DNA of 20,000 nucleotides from NCBI GenBank assembly GCA_019918135.1, contig WBZZ01000407.1, forward strand, positions 137,501 to 157,500, in the 5' to 3' direction. This document shows, piece after piece, positions 1 to 9,042 of the stretch. Source of the stretch: Paulinella micropora. Lineage: Eukaryota; Cercozoa; Imbricatea; Euglyphida; Paulinellidae. Positions within the stretch are counted from its first letter, which is position 1. Each line of letters begins with the position of its first letter. The position numbers were made by a program, and so were the translations under genes. The notes under the pieces are model-generated. The model saw only the letters and a program-made list of their open reading frames with translations. It ran no database searches and was not told the origin of the DNA.

Positions 1-87
1 CCACAAGCCATGGCCTAGTCAGACAGTGACGTGCGAAAATGCGGGGGTGGGGGGGGGGGTGGCCCTGTGCTGCACATGGCATTAAAG

Positions 88-142
88 AATGAACTTACTT
101 CGTTACTTTGATTGCGTAATTCGCATTTGATGTAAGTTCATT
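88..142. repeat. Short inverted repeat (hairpin-forming)
   Basis: An 11-nt arm AATGAACTTAC at 88-98 is matched perfectly in inverse orientation at 132-142. The loop contains a second small palindrome, TGCG-TAATT-CGCA, at 113-125. It could be a hairpin or the relic of a MITE. No target duplication is visible, so its nature is uncertain. Confidence 0.5.
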
Positions 143-202
143 TTTTAAACCTATTTCAAGCCAACTAGCGCGAGTTATCAGGAGGGTAAAGGGAGTGTCC
201 CA

Positions 203-450
203 TGCTGGTGGTGCTCATGCTGGGGGGGGGGGGGGGTTGCATGATGTTTGGTGCACTCACCTAACAAAACTACTTGCTCCTATTAAGTAAACTAAATATC
301 AGCATCAACATCATGACTGGGGCTAGCTCCCCTTCCACTCTCGCTTCCTGAAAAAATTTTGTTCACACAAACCATGCCTTACTCTGCTGGTGGTGCTCAT
401 GCTGGGGGGGGGGGGCATGATGTTTGGTGCACTCACCTAACAAAACTACT
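203..450. repeat. Duplicated ~70-bp block with variable G runs
   Basis: The block at 203-274 recurs at 384-450 in the same orientation. Both copies start TGCTGGTGGTGCTCATGCTG, continue into a poly-G run of different length, and end GCACTCACCTAACAAAACTACT. About 110 bp of unique sequence separates them. The copies differ almost only in G-run length, so the duplication looks recent. Confidence 0.85.
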
Positions 451-530
451 GTTGCTGTTGCTGTTGCTGTTGTCGCTGTTATCGCTGTTGCTGCTGTTGC
501 TGTTGCTGTTGTCGCTGTTGTCGCTGAAAA

Positions 531-561
<31 letters not shown>

Positions 562-604
562 CAAAGACACAAACATTAATGTCTCCCTCTCTCTCTCTCT
601 CTCT
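448..604. repeat. GCTGTT minisatellite followed by AG and CT tracts
   Basis: About 80 nt of GCTGTT/GTCGCT hexamer repeats (448-528) is followed by an (AG)n tract (about 532-560) and a complementary (CT)n tract (about 583-604). The AG and CT tracts could pair as a hairpin. The CT tract runs directly into TAG at 604-606 and could serve as the polypyrimidine tract of a splice acceptor just before the first coding exon of the next gene. Confidence 0.8.
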
Positions 605-608
605 AGGC

Positions 609-3600
609 ATGCTGAGGGCTGCCAAAGCGCCGATTTACGTGGCCCACCGCGATGGTGGTTACGGAGTTTTTGCCAGTATATACCTTCCTCCTTCCTTCGA
701 GCTTGGGATCCTGGAAGCGGGCGGACGTGCTCTGAATCTTGATCGTAGTACTGCTTTATCAGAGCATTTTACTATGAAAATTGGGAACTTACTTCAAACT
801 GGCATGCATCCCATTCACTTTATTTCCCCTTCAAGCAGAAATGCTTTGCATCTAATAAATTCTTCATCAAAAGGATTCAACTCGAGTCCTGAGAAGCTTG
901 ACGATACTCCCCGACCTAACGTGAAGGTAAATTAATAACCAGTACATCATATATGAAAATTGCTACAATTCACATGCGTAACTAGTAATGTGACAGTCGC
1001 CATACATAAAATAAAAAAACATGCAAATGCACATGCATTATTACATATATACATGCGTATACATCATACATACATGATTGTTACGTGCATTCTTTTCCAG
1101 ATCAGCAAGGGGACTCCAATCGTCACGGTGAGCACTGCAATAGGCAAAGATGAAGAGATTTTGCTCAATTATGCGCCGAATCCGGATTTAAGCATCACTA
1201 CGCTACCGAGCGATGCATACCCGCACTGGCTGAAAGAAGCTGCCAAGCAACGCGCTAAAATTCCGGTATTTTTGTACGAGACGGACATTGGCCATGTGTG
1301 TTTCATTGTTCCTGAGCAAGAGCATCCTATTCCTTTGAAGTTAGTGTCATTGACGCACGAAGAGAAGCTTGCGCTTTTGAGCACGGTTAGTAGTGTTACT
1401 TCCGATGGATGCGCAACTTCGCAGCCGGTGTCAAGATCTTTATCTATGTCAACAGAGCAGAAAATGAAGTTGCTCAACAGCGTTACTTCTGTTTCAGCTG
1501 CAGAAAGTCAGAATACTCTTCTGCGAAGGGCGAGCTCTAGCGTTACAGTTGTGCTGGAAAAATCAAGCTCTAGTAATACGAAGGTAATAAATAAATAAAA
1601 TCAATCACTAGGTAGCTTCTTATTTGATTTATTTACAGGTACTTGGTTCTGACATCGATACTGACGTGGACCAGAGGGAGGAGCCGCAGAGTAGTCCGGT
1701 CAAGTTCAAAGATAATAGTGGGAGACTTTTTGTTCCTACTGGATCTTTGGTAATTCTCTTTCTCTTTTGCTTGCTTGCGAAAGTTGGTAGCTATTGTGGT
1801 TTGTTTAGAGCGTTGACGAAGGCGATTCGGATAATGATTCGAAGTGCTACCGTGAACCTACCGATCCTAGCGATACTAGGCTCCCCCCTCTGGTCGACGA
1901 CGAATATGTTGGTGCGGAATCTAGTATTCTGGGCAACTACAACGAGCTGATGGAATCAAATGAGCTGTTATGTGACCTGATGAAATTGTCACCACTTCCT
2001 GTACAACGAGCACGCAAAAATCCCACTCGCCCCTACAAAATGAAACACCGCACCAAAGGAAACGTGAAGTTACAGAGACAGGAAGCGCTCAAGAAGTTGT
2101 TGGGGATAACCTTCGCAGACCTGGATAGAGAAGTGAAGTCTGTTTGCTGTCAAAAGTGGAAGTGTTACTCATTCATCGACACGCGCGATGTGCTACACAC
2201 GCGAGCGAAGAACGCAGCATCGTCACTAAGTGAGCTTTACACGTGGACAGCTGCTCAGCTTGAATCCTTCCAAACTAAAATTGGTTCGTTTCAATATATG
2301 TACCTAACGGAGGCTGTCTGCAGAACAGCTTGGCAGCGCATCCACGGCATCAGCGACGCAGTTTTATCTCGAGCACACAAGCTTCTTGCCAACAACACGA
2401 AGGTCTTTGCCAGAAAGTCAACCGCAATTCCCGAAACAGAAGATCTTGTTGCAATTTTGCTATGTGAAAAATTCGCAAACAGTCATCCCGAGATATGTAG
2501 CGACGGTGTATGGAGGCTACAAGAAATGGCTGAGGACGCCGGAGTGCAAAAGTATGTTCGGGACAACTGGAAAGAAGTGTGTCTACGGTACGGAACTTCT
2601 AAGAGAGTGAATCCTGATAAGCCTCCAACAGACAACACAATCAACAAAGTTTGGAAAGCGGATTTCTCAAACGTCAAGTTTGTACGAGGTAATATGCATA
2701 TAATTGATTGATGTTTGAATCGTTAGCATAGCATAGCATTCATCATTACTCACTACATCTTTGTGCTGCAGCGGGAGACTTTTCCAAATGCGACATCTGC
2801 ACGAGGCTTGCGGTTCGGCATGCCCGAGGTTTCCTGAGTGACACAGCAGCTCAGACTTGGCGCCGCCAGAGCCGCCTTCATCACAAAATTCACAGAACGT
2901 GCCGTGTAGCGAGCATGCAACGCAAGAAGGGTGCGCAAGAAGATCTCCATGCTACTGTTATATCTGCAGATATGAAGCCGCCTGTGCGGATTCCATCTTG
3001 TCGCCGTGCTGCTAAAGACTTTAAAGGGAAAATGGTCTTTCGCCTGTGTGTCGGTATCAACACTTGTTACACTACCGATACTAACTTTATTTTCACGTAC
3101 CTGGAAGGCGCAGTGGAGCATGGCGTGAACAGTAATATCACCATGCTTGCATCACTTTTGCATTGGGAGCTTTGGCATCCTCGCACTATGCAAGCTTGGA
3201 AGTTATTCCTGGAGTGGGACGGCGCCGGTGATAACACTGCGTGGGCTATGCTAGGCTTTATCGGGCTTAATGTTGTCGACCGTGGTATCCGTTGGCAAGT
3301 AGAATCTCATCGCAAGCCACCTGGGCACGGCCATGACGGGAATGATCAGTCATTCAGAGTGATGGATATTGGGTGGAAGAGCACCTTCCTCACAACCAAT
3401 ATCGCTCAAGCTTTGTTAAAACTTATCCTTGCTTTCAAAAAACAAAGATCGACCTTTGTGTTGGTTGTTCTTGCATGTAATTACGACTGGATGACGTATT
3501 TCAGTCCATGTATGAACAAAAGCTTCAAGAATTACAACAGGCCTCTGGCCTGGCGCATCACCAAGAACGAGGATCCTGATCAGTTACCGACTGCGGATTT

Positions 3601-4917
3601 CAAAACAATGGGAGACGCACAGGAGGAATTTCATGGAGAGAAGGATAATCCCCAAGGAGCATCAGTGAAACTGTTCATTCAGCGCCCCGGTATTGTATTA
3701 TATTATTCCCTTCCCTCCCCCCCCCCCCACCTCACGTGCATGTGTTGTATATATTGCAATACCGGGGCGTTGGATGTATTGCAGCGGCTGATATGCCTCG
3801 CAAGCTTCCTGTGGGATACTTCGTCAACCCACGTTTGAAAAAGGATATTCGATCTTTGAGCAAGTACCTAGAGCCGGACGAGACTGCGCATGTGGAGGAG
3901 ATGTTGGCGGCTGGAAACCTGACAAGAATCGAAATTGATGGCGACTACTTCGACGGTGGTTTGCCCGGACGCCCTGCTCATATGAAGTGTGGAAAATACA
4001 AAGCAGAATTCCGACTGGTTGATGAGCTGCCGATGAATTGGATGGAGTTGCCTCCTAACCGTAAAGAAAAGATAAACGCTCTTACCCATTTGACACCTGA
4101 CGAGCTTCTTTCTTTACCACGCACATATTTTGTTAACGAGGGAAAGGCTCCCGCTCACCCACGATGGCGCGGTGCACAGGAGCTTACTGAGGAAGAAAAG
4201 AGGGAGCAGGACTTGGCTTTTGGAAATGTTGAGCATCCGTGGCGCAAAGTTTTCATTTTACTTACATCGTTTCAAGACAAGCAAGCGTTTGCATCCAGCC
4301 AAATGGTAGTCAAGGAACTAAAGGACTGGCTCAGAATGCACGGTGTTGCAACGCAAGATGCCGACCGGAAGCAGTTTAAAAAGGCGCAGCTTGTTGACTC
4401 AGCATGGAACCATTTTCAAATCTGCCGCTGCAACTTAGAAGAAGAAGTGGATGCCAAACTAGCTGGTGCTGAACCCGCGCTATCTGAGAACTCTTCTTCT
4501 ACTACTAGCACAGACAACTCTTCTTCTAGCTCAGAGGAAGAAGAAAACGGTACTAGTGTATGCTATATCTGCAACACTGGTCGCATTTCGTTATTATTTA
4601 CTGTAGGTGTCTCAGACTCAACTGTGCCGCCACGAGGACGCCAACCAAGCCGTCAGCGCGGACGTCGCCGCGCGCGTCGAGCAGCAGGTCAACGCGGACG
4701 CAAGCGTGCGCGAAATTCAGCTGATTCCAAGCGGGCGATGCAATCTCAACGCAGGAACAGTCAGGTGCAAGGCGCAAATCAGCCAGGCCCCAATCCGTGG
4801 GATTGCCCTTCCTGTAAGATCCATAACGCTGAAGGTGGAGACAAATGCCAATTGTGTGAGTGGCCAGCAGATGTCGGTAGCTCTGATAGCTCTGACGACA
4901 ACGACCCATTAATGTAG
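609..4917 (+). CDS. Seven-exon SET / DUF7869-like transposase / RanBP2 zinc-finger protein
   Basis: Exons are 609-926, 1101-1583, 1639-1749, 1809-2688, 2772-3689, 3785-4549 and 4607-4917. All introns are GT-AG, with phases 0,0,0,1,1,1 matched on both sides. Total coding length is 3786 nt with no internal stop, about 1261 residues. Exons 1-2 resemble a SET domain: a GYGVFA start, an INSS segment where NHS is usual, then KDEEILLNY. Exons 3-4 carry acidic, serine-rich stretches and a helical region. Exon 5 has CDIC followed by three transposase-like blocks: SADMKPP (Asp at 2969), WDGAGDN (3215) and GHGHDGND (3323). This pattern fits DUF7869-type proteins, which I infer to be RNase-H-like transposases. 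Exon 6 ends in a Ser/Glu-rich stretch. Exon 7 has an Arg-rich segment, then a RanBP2-type zinc finger with W-x-C-x2-C and C-x2-C at 4798-4866. ATG 609 lies just after a CT-tract acceptor, so an upstream exon is possible. An AATAAA lies at 5079. Whether this is an active transposon gene or a domesticated one is not known. Confidence 0.75.
3690..3784 (+). other. Intron 5 of the SET/DUF7869-like gene, with a C run
   Basis: The donor CCG/GTATTG and the acceptor ATTGCAG/CGG are both phase 1, and joining them restores an Ala codon. The intron holds an 11-nt C run near 3719-3729. Without splicing, the upstream frame hits a stop before the RanBP2 half, so this intron is needed to link the transposase-like and zinc-finger parts. 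Confidence 0.7.
4550..4606 (+). other. 57-nt stop-free intron 6
   Basis: The donor AACG/GTACTA and the acceptor TTTACTGTAG/GTG are both phase 1. The 57-nt length is a multiple of three and has no stop, so retention would insert 19 residues (containing CYIC) between the acidic and Arg-rich segments. Its size is like introns 2 (55 nt) and 3 (59 nt) of the same gene, which favours a real intron. Confidence 0.55.
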
Positions 4918-5271
4918 CCTTGAAATACATTCTAATCAAGGAAATACTGCAACCTTCACATCACACAACCACCCCCCCCCCCTCCCCCTTCCACTACCCA
5001 CGTGAATCCCCTATCACAGCGGCGGCAGGGATTTTTTGAAGTAAAAGCAGCTCATAATGTAGGAAAATACTAAAAACAAATAAAACAAAGCAAAAAAACC
5101 AAGCTGTGCATTTTTGTCGCTTGTTTCCAGCATAGTCTTGTCGTCGCAGGCATGAAAAAAAAGTGGAAAAATTAGGTGTCAGACCGGTTTCTGTCCACCT
5201 CCGGAGGTGAAGTCTAAGTGGTTGACTATTAATAAAAACATGTTTTAATATCATTTTATTATGTTCTGCAA
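4918..5271. other. Intergenic stretch with palindrome and C run
   Basis: No convincing gene is visible. The stretch holds a C run (about 4971-4983), an AATAAA on the + strand at 5079-5084 that could end the upstream gene's transcript, and a perfect 14-bp palindrome CACCTCCGGAGGTG at 5196-5209. An 86-codon minus-strand frame here has no recognisable motif. The missing C-terminal part of the adjacent polymerase would be expected here, but nothing resembling it is seen. Confidence 0.5.
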
Positions 5272-7359
5272 CTAAATACTGAATTTCCCTTCATTTGCAC
5301 AAGTTTTCTGAAAGTTGCTAAAAATCTTGGAAAAATTTCGGAAAAAGTGATACCCCCATCTTTGCCGAATGGTTAGTTCTATGACAGTATTCCGCGATTT
5401 CCTTCCGCATATCAAATGTGTTGTTTCTTTGGCTTTCATACCATTCTAAGAATTCCGCTCTTTTCTTATCTTTCATCGTGTCGTAGCCGTAGTGCTTCTT
5501 ATGAGGCATAACACCAACATAATTTTTGTTCTTGTCAGTATTGAAGAAGTGAGGGAAGAAGCCCTTTTTAAGTTCGTTCAATCCGAATGTCTTAGGAAAA
5601 TCGGCCAACGGCATCGTGAGGAAACTCAAACTATCAATGAAGCGGTATTTCTTCAAAGTCATCATCATTATCTTACCGCCCTGATATATGACGAATGGTG
5701 CCTGTCCGTTATCAACTAACCACTTAAGAATAAACTGACAGTCATAACCGCGACTGTTATGAGCAATGAATGTAAAGCCGTTGTGCTTAGATTCAAAAGC
5801 CCACTTACAGAAATCATCAATGTTCTTATGAATGACTGGTGGCTCCTTCTCATCGAAATACTGGCTTTCCGCATGATTGACAATGTGCTCGCCTGTGTCC
5901 TGTGTCGCTTCAAAGTCAAAGAATATGTATTTCTCTGAAAAAGGTAGTATTCTTTCTTCACTATTTCACATTGGTGATCAAGTGGTTTCAGTTCCTTACA
6001 ATTACGGCATTTCGCATATCCGCACTTGTGTTCGTCTTTCCTTCTGTAATTAAGTCCGCACGAAAGACATTTCGCTTTGATATCACAGTTCGTCCTCTTG
6101 TGGTTATTGAAACATACCGTATTTGGAAACTTTCTATTACACGAATAGCAATCAGTCCAATTGCTTCTATCGTTAATACCCTTACAGTCTTTGGTTTCGC
6201 AGATATTACAAGTGGATTCGCAGGCGTGCCTTTCCATATAACCCCTTAAACATAACTCACAGAAATTCTTTTTACTTACCATAGACTTCATATTGGTTAT
6301 CGCATCATAGTGTTTCTCTGTCTTGAGTATGTAAAGGTTCGTAAGTCGTTTGCCTGCCTCATCAATAAGGTCTGTCTTGTAAACAATCTTGTCAGGGAAT
6401 TCAACAATAACCAGATTGTATTTAATGTGGCTAGCAAAGGTTTTAATTTCAGGAATACCGCACACATCCTGAATGACTTTCGCTTCTTCGTGTAGTTTCA
6501 AAGCCATCTCCTCCTGTATCTTTCGCCCCATCCTTATTACTTTGAATTTTTCGTGTTTTTCTTTTTTTGATTTTACTACAACAATTGCTCTGGCCAGGCA
6601 TATGTTGTCTGTATTATTAATTTGAATTACTCCTTTCTTTTTATATACATCCAGCTTATTAATTATTTGAAGCCTCGTTCCGCCCGTCGGCATTTCAACA
6701 GATTTCAAAACGAACCTGAACTTATCCATATTGGTTCCATTTTCGTCTGTATAAAGGCTTTCGTTGCTTTGAAATAATGCTGACAATCTTTCCAAAACAT
6801 CGCTGACAGAAATCTCGTTAATCCTTTTCAATCCCGTAGATACTGCTCCATAGTAATCTACAAACTTGATACTTAGACTTACCATACTGCCTTGTCTCTG
6901 TCTTTTGATAAAGTCATTCAGTATTATCTCAATGAACCGTAGAATATCATTCATACTAAAAGAAGTGAAGTTTCCAGTAAGTTTAACCCAATACTGGCTT
7001 TCATTAACACCAAGCACGTGCTTCTTTCTATCAACATGATTGATTTCGTAGTTAGCATACCGCATCAGGTCTTTTACCTTTTCTTTTCTTTCTCTCACTT
7101 TCGCTTCGAACACTTTCCCTTCCAAAATAGGTAAGGGCGGTGCTACTGGAATAGGATGATACTCAAAGTAAACAGCGCCTCTTACTCGGTTCAAGTAATT
7201 CTGGGCCGTTGTTGTATCAACCTTATACTTTCTTTTATACCCCTCAGGTATTATGTAAAGCACATCTTGACCCCTGACCCTTTTGATTTCATAATTAATG
7301 TTTTGTTCCCTAAATTTGTCCAACCTATACTGTATACCGTTGTAAGTGTGTGTCTCCAT
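5272..7359 (-). pseudogene. Truncated protein-primed family B DNA polymerase (Polinton/adintovirus/PLV-like)
   Basis: In intact relatives this enzyme replicates a linear element from a terminal protein primer, with 3'-5' proofreading. The first frame (7359 down to about 5936) gives an N-terminal region (residues 1-366) and a cysteine-rich zinc-binding segment (about 367-464, many CxxC pairs), both usual in cellular Polinton-like pPolB. Near 5936-5943, at an A run, the frame shifts. The next frame carries ExoI (DFEA, about 5911-5917) and ExoII (HNSRGYD, about 5735-5760). It also carries the conserved FGL..LKKGFFPH segment near 5585 and the YC start of ExoIII at 5384-5389. A second frame break lies at about 5381-5385, after which homology-like sequence runs to a stop at 5272. 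The palm (TPR and catalytic Asp motifs) is absent. The gene is therefore a relic with a well-preserved 5' half, more AT-rich than its neighbours. The family call is strong. Polinton versus PLV/adintovirus origin is open. Confidence 0.85.
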
Positions 7360-7443
7360 CGTATATATTGGTTAACAATTTTTTTTTGAAAATTAAATAA
7401 TTATCTCAATCGTCTGCCCCCGCCGTGGTCCGCTGTGTGCTCA

Positions 7444-7458
7444 CTGTGTCTATATATA
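7444..7458 (-). promoter_or_regulatory. Candidate promoter of the pPolB relic
   Basis: On the minus strand this reads TATATATAGACACAG, about 85 nt before the pPolB ATG. A copy with one difference (TATATAAAGACACAG) stands before the neighbouring minus-strand gene. A shared TATA-containing box in front of two co-oriented viral-type genes suggests an element-specific promoter. This is inferred from recurrence and position only. Confidence 0.55.
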
Positions 7459-7484
7459 CGGGGGGCCCTGTGTTTAGATGGAAA

Positions 7485-7904
7485 TTAGGGCGGGGCGGGC
7501 GGCGCGGGCGGGGCGGGCTGGGCTGGCGGGGCTGAATGAATTTTTGATTTCATATGTCTTGCTTTGCTACTCCTATTTATTTCAACTCCGCGTTCACACT
7601 TGAAAGAAGTCTTCTTCCAATTCCTTTTCTTTTCTTTTTTGATTTCTTTTGTTTCCTTATCATAATTAACTTTCCATTCATCATACTTTGGTTTTACTTT
7701 TTCATCGTGGTATTTCTTTGCTTCTTCCATTGCTTGTTCTTGTGTTCTTCGTTTTCCAATAGTAAAACTCTTAAACATCGTTTTACCTCCTTCTCTCCAT
7801 TGAACTTTTACCATAGGTCTCTTTTCATTATTCTTTATCATAATACATCCTTTTGAAATCGTAAATCTACGACTTGTCTTTTTTTCCGTGTCGTCGTTTG
7901 TCAT
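7485..7904 (-). CDS. Small AP2-like / zinc-finger-like protein of the viral-type element
   Basis: The 139-codon frame starts with an ATG six bases after a TATA-containing box. Residues about 20-70 contain KVQWREGGKTMFKSFTIG followed by a helix rich in Glu, Lys and Ala. That layout (short strands with W and GK, then a helix) is typical of AP2-like DNA-binding segments in plants, phages and giant viruses. Residues about 70-100 are highly basic. Near residue 100 comes FKCERGVEI...KARHMKSKIHS, which resembles a C-x2-C...H-x4-H finger with the second Cys replaced by Arg (codon CGC, one step from TGC). The C-terminus is Pro/Ala repeats from a GC-rich CCCGCC-type repeat and may be a read-through addition. 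It lies 125 bp upstream of pPolB in the same orientation. The function is probably DNA binding. The exact family is not certain. Confidence 0.65.
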   Translation of the reverse strand: MTNDDTEKKTSRRFTISKGCIMIKNNEKRPMVKVQWREGGKTMFKSFTIGKRRTQEQAMEEAKKYHDEKVKPKYDEWKVNYDKETKEIKKEKKRNWKKTSFKCERGVEINRSSKARHMKSKIHSAPPAQPAPPAPPAPP

Positions 7905-7909
7905 CCTGT

Positions 7910-7924
7910 CTGTGTCTTTATATA
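7910..7924 (-). promoter_or_regulatory. Candidate promoter of the small AP2-like gene
   Basis: The minus strand reads TATATAAAGACACAG and ends six bases before the ATG at 7904. It matches the box at 7444-7458 at 14 of 15 positions. The TATA core is so close to the ATG that the transcript would have almost no 5' leader, which is common for viral genes. Confidence 0.55.
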
Positions 7925-8080
7925 TTAACGGTATTATTTTTTAAATATTAAATTCTATTGCCATTTTGTCCCCGCGGGCCGGCCGGAGTGTGTCTCTGTG
8001 TGGCGGGTGGTATGTCGTGAAAAAGTGTGCCGAAGTGGCACCCTATACTACTTCTGCCCGTTTGTTGGAAGATGTTAGAC
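7925..8080. other. No gene seen; GC-rich patch
   Basis: AT-rich DNA changes at about 7970 to a GC-rich patch (CCCCGCGGGCCGGCCGG) and then to ordinary sequence. This may mark the edge of the viral-type relic. No terminal inverted repeat or target duplication could be identified. Confidence 0.3.
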
Positions 8081-8668
8081 TGCGAGATCTCGTGCGCGTG
8101 CTACACCACAGCAACGGCAAAAGCAACTTAGCAAGTGTGTGTGAGAGAATGAGAGAGGTTTTTGGTTGTCAAGTTATCATGAGTGATCCAGTATGTACTG
8201 TTGTACTGCGCGATACCGTGCGATGTTGCTCAAATCTGAGAAGCAATAACGCATATATGTTCCCATGTTTTCCTTGTTTTGTAATTAATATGCTTCCATT
8301 TCACCATCCATCTTACCATAATATCCATCCCAACGTGGCATCCACACTGAAATCCATCTCTTTCTCTCTCTCTCTCTCTGCGTAGTCTGAGGTGTGCGTG
8401 TGCGAGATCTCGAGCGTGTGCTGCACCACAGCAACGGCAAAAGCAACAACGATAACTTAACGTGTGTGTGCGTGAGAGAGAGAGAGAGAGGGCTTTTGGT
8501 TGTCAAGTTAGCAGGAGTGATCCAGTGTGTACTGTTGTATTGCGCGAGTATACCGCGCGATGTAAATCTGAGAAGCAATAAGGCATATATGTTCCCACGT
8601 TTTCCGTGTTTTTTAATTAATATGTCAATTTCACCATTAATACATCCATCCGAATGTGGCATCCACTC

Positions 8669-8709
<41 letters not shown>

Positions 8710-8744
8710 CCTCTCTCTTTCTCTCTCTCTGTGCGTAGTCTGAG
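8081..8744. repeat. Diverged tandem duplication of a ~320-bp unit
   Basis: Copy 1 (8081-8391) and copy 2 (8401-8744) both begin TGCGAGATCTCG. Both continue with CACCACAGCAACGGCAAAAGCAAC, TTGGTTGTCAAGTTA, AGTGATCCAGT and CTGAGAAGCAATAA in the same order. Both end in a (TC)n tract followed by GCGTAGTCTGAG. The tracts differ in length and point differences are frequent, so the duplication is not recent. Long frames inside it come from the TC/AG tracts and are not genes. Confidence 0.9.
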
Positions 8745-9042
8745 AACGCGCGCAGCATGCTAGGTCTAAGTGTGTACATGAGGCGCTGTCAGTCTGGAGT
8801 GCTCCAAGTGCGGAGGGCGCTGACATGCACAGGAAGGACGACTTTCGATCTGGCCCCTGGACAGCTAGACCGGGACGACGCAGGGAGGGCAGGACCAGGC
8901 ATATGGTTGATGCTTTTTGCTCTAGCCTTGTCAAATTGTTTCTTTGTGTTTGTGTTTGTGCGGAAGGCATCTTCAGGGTCGTGCTGGTAAGCGCGGACGG
9001 CTGGGCGGCGACGCAGCGGCACTTCGCAAAGTTGCCGGGCAA

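Noticed and set aside
359..742. 127-codon frame before the SET gene
   Set aside because: It reads through the G run, GCTGTT repeat and AG/CT tracts and overlaps the real exon in another frame.
4598..4939. Overlapping frames opposite the zinc-finger exon
   Set aside because: They have no motif, and the sense exon with its RanBP2-type finger explains the region.
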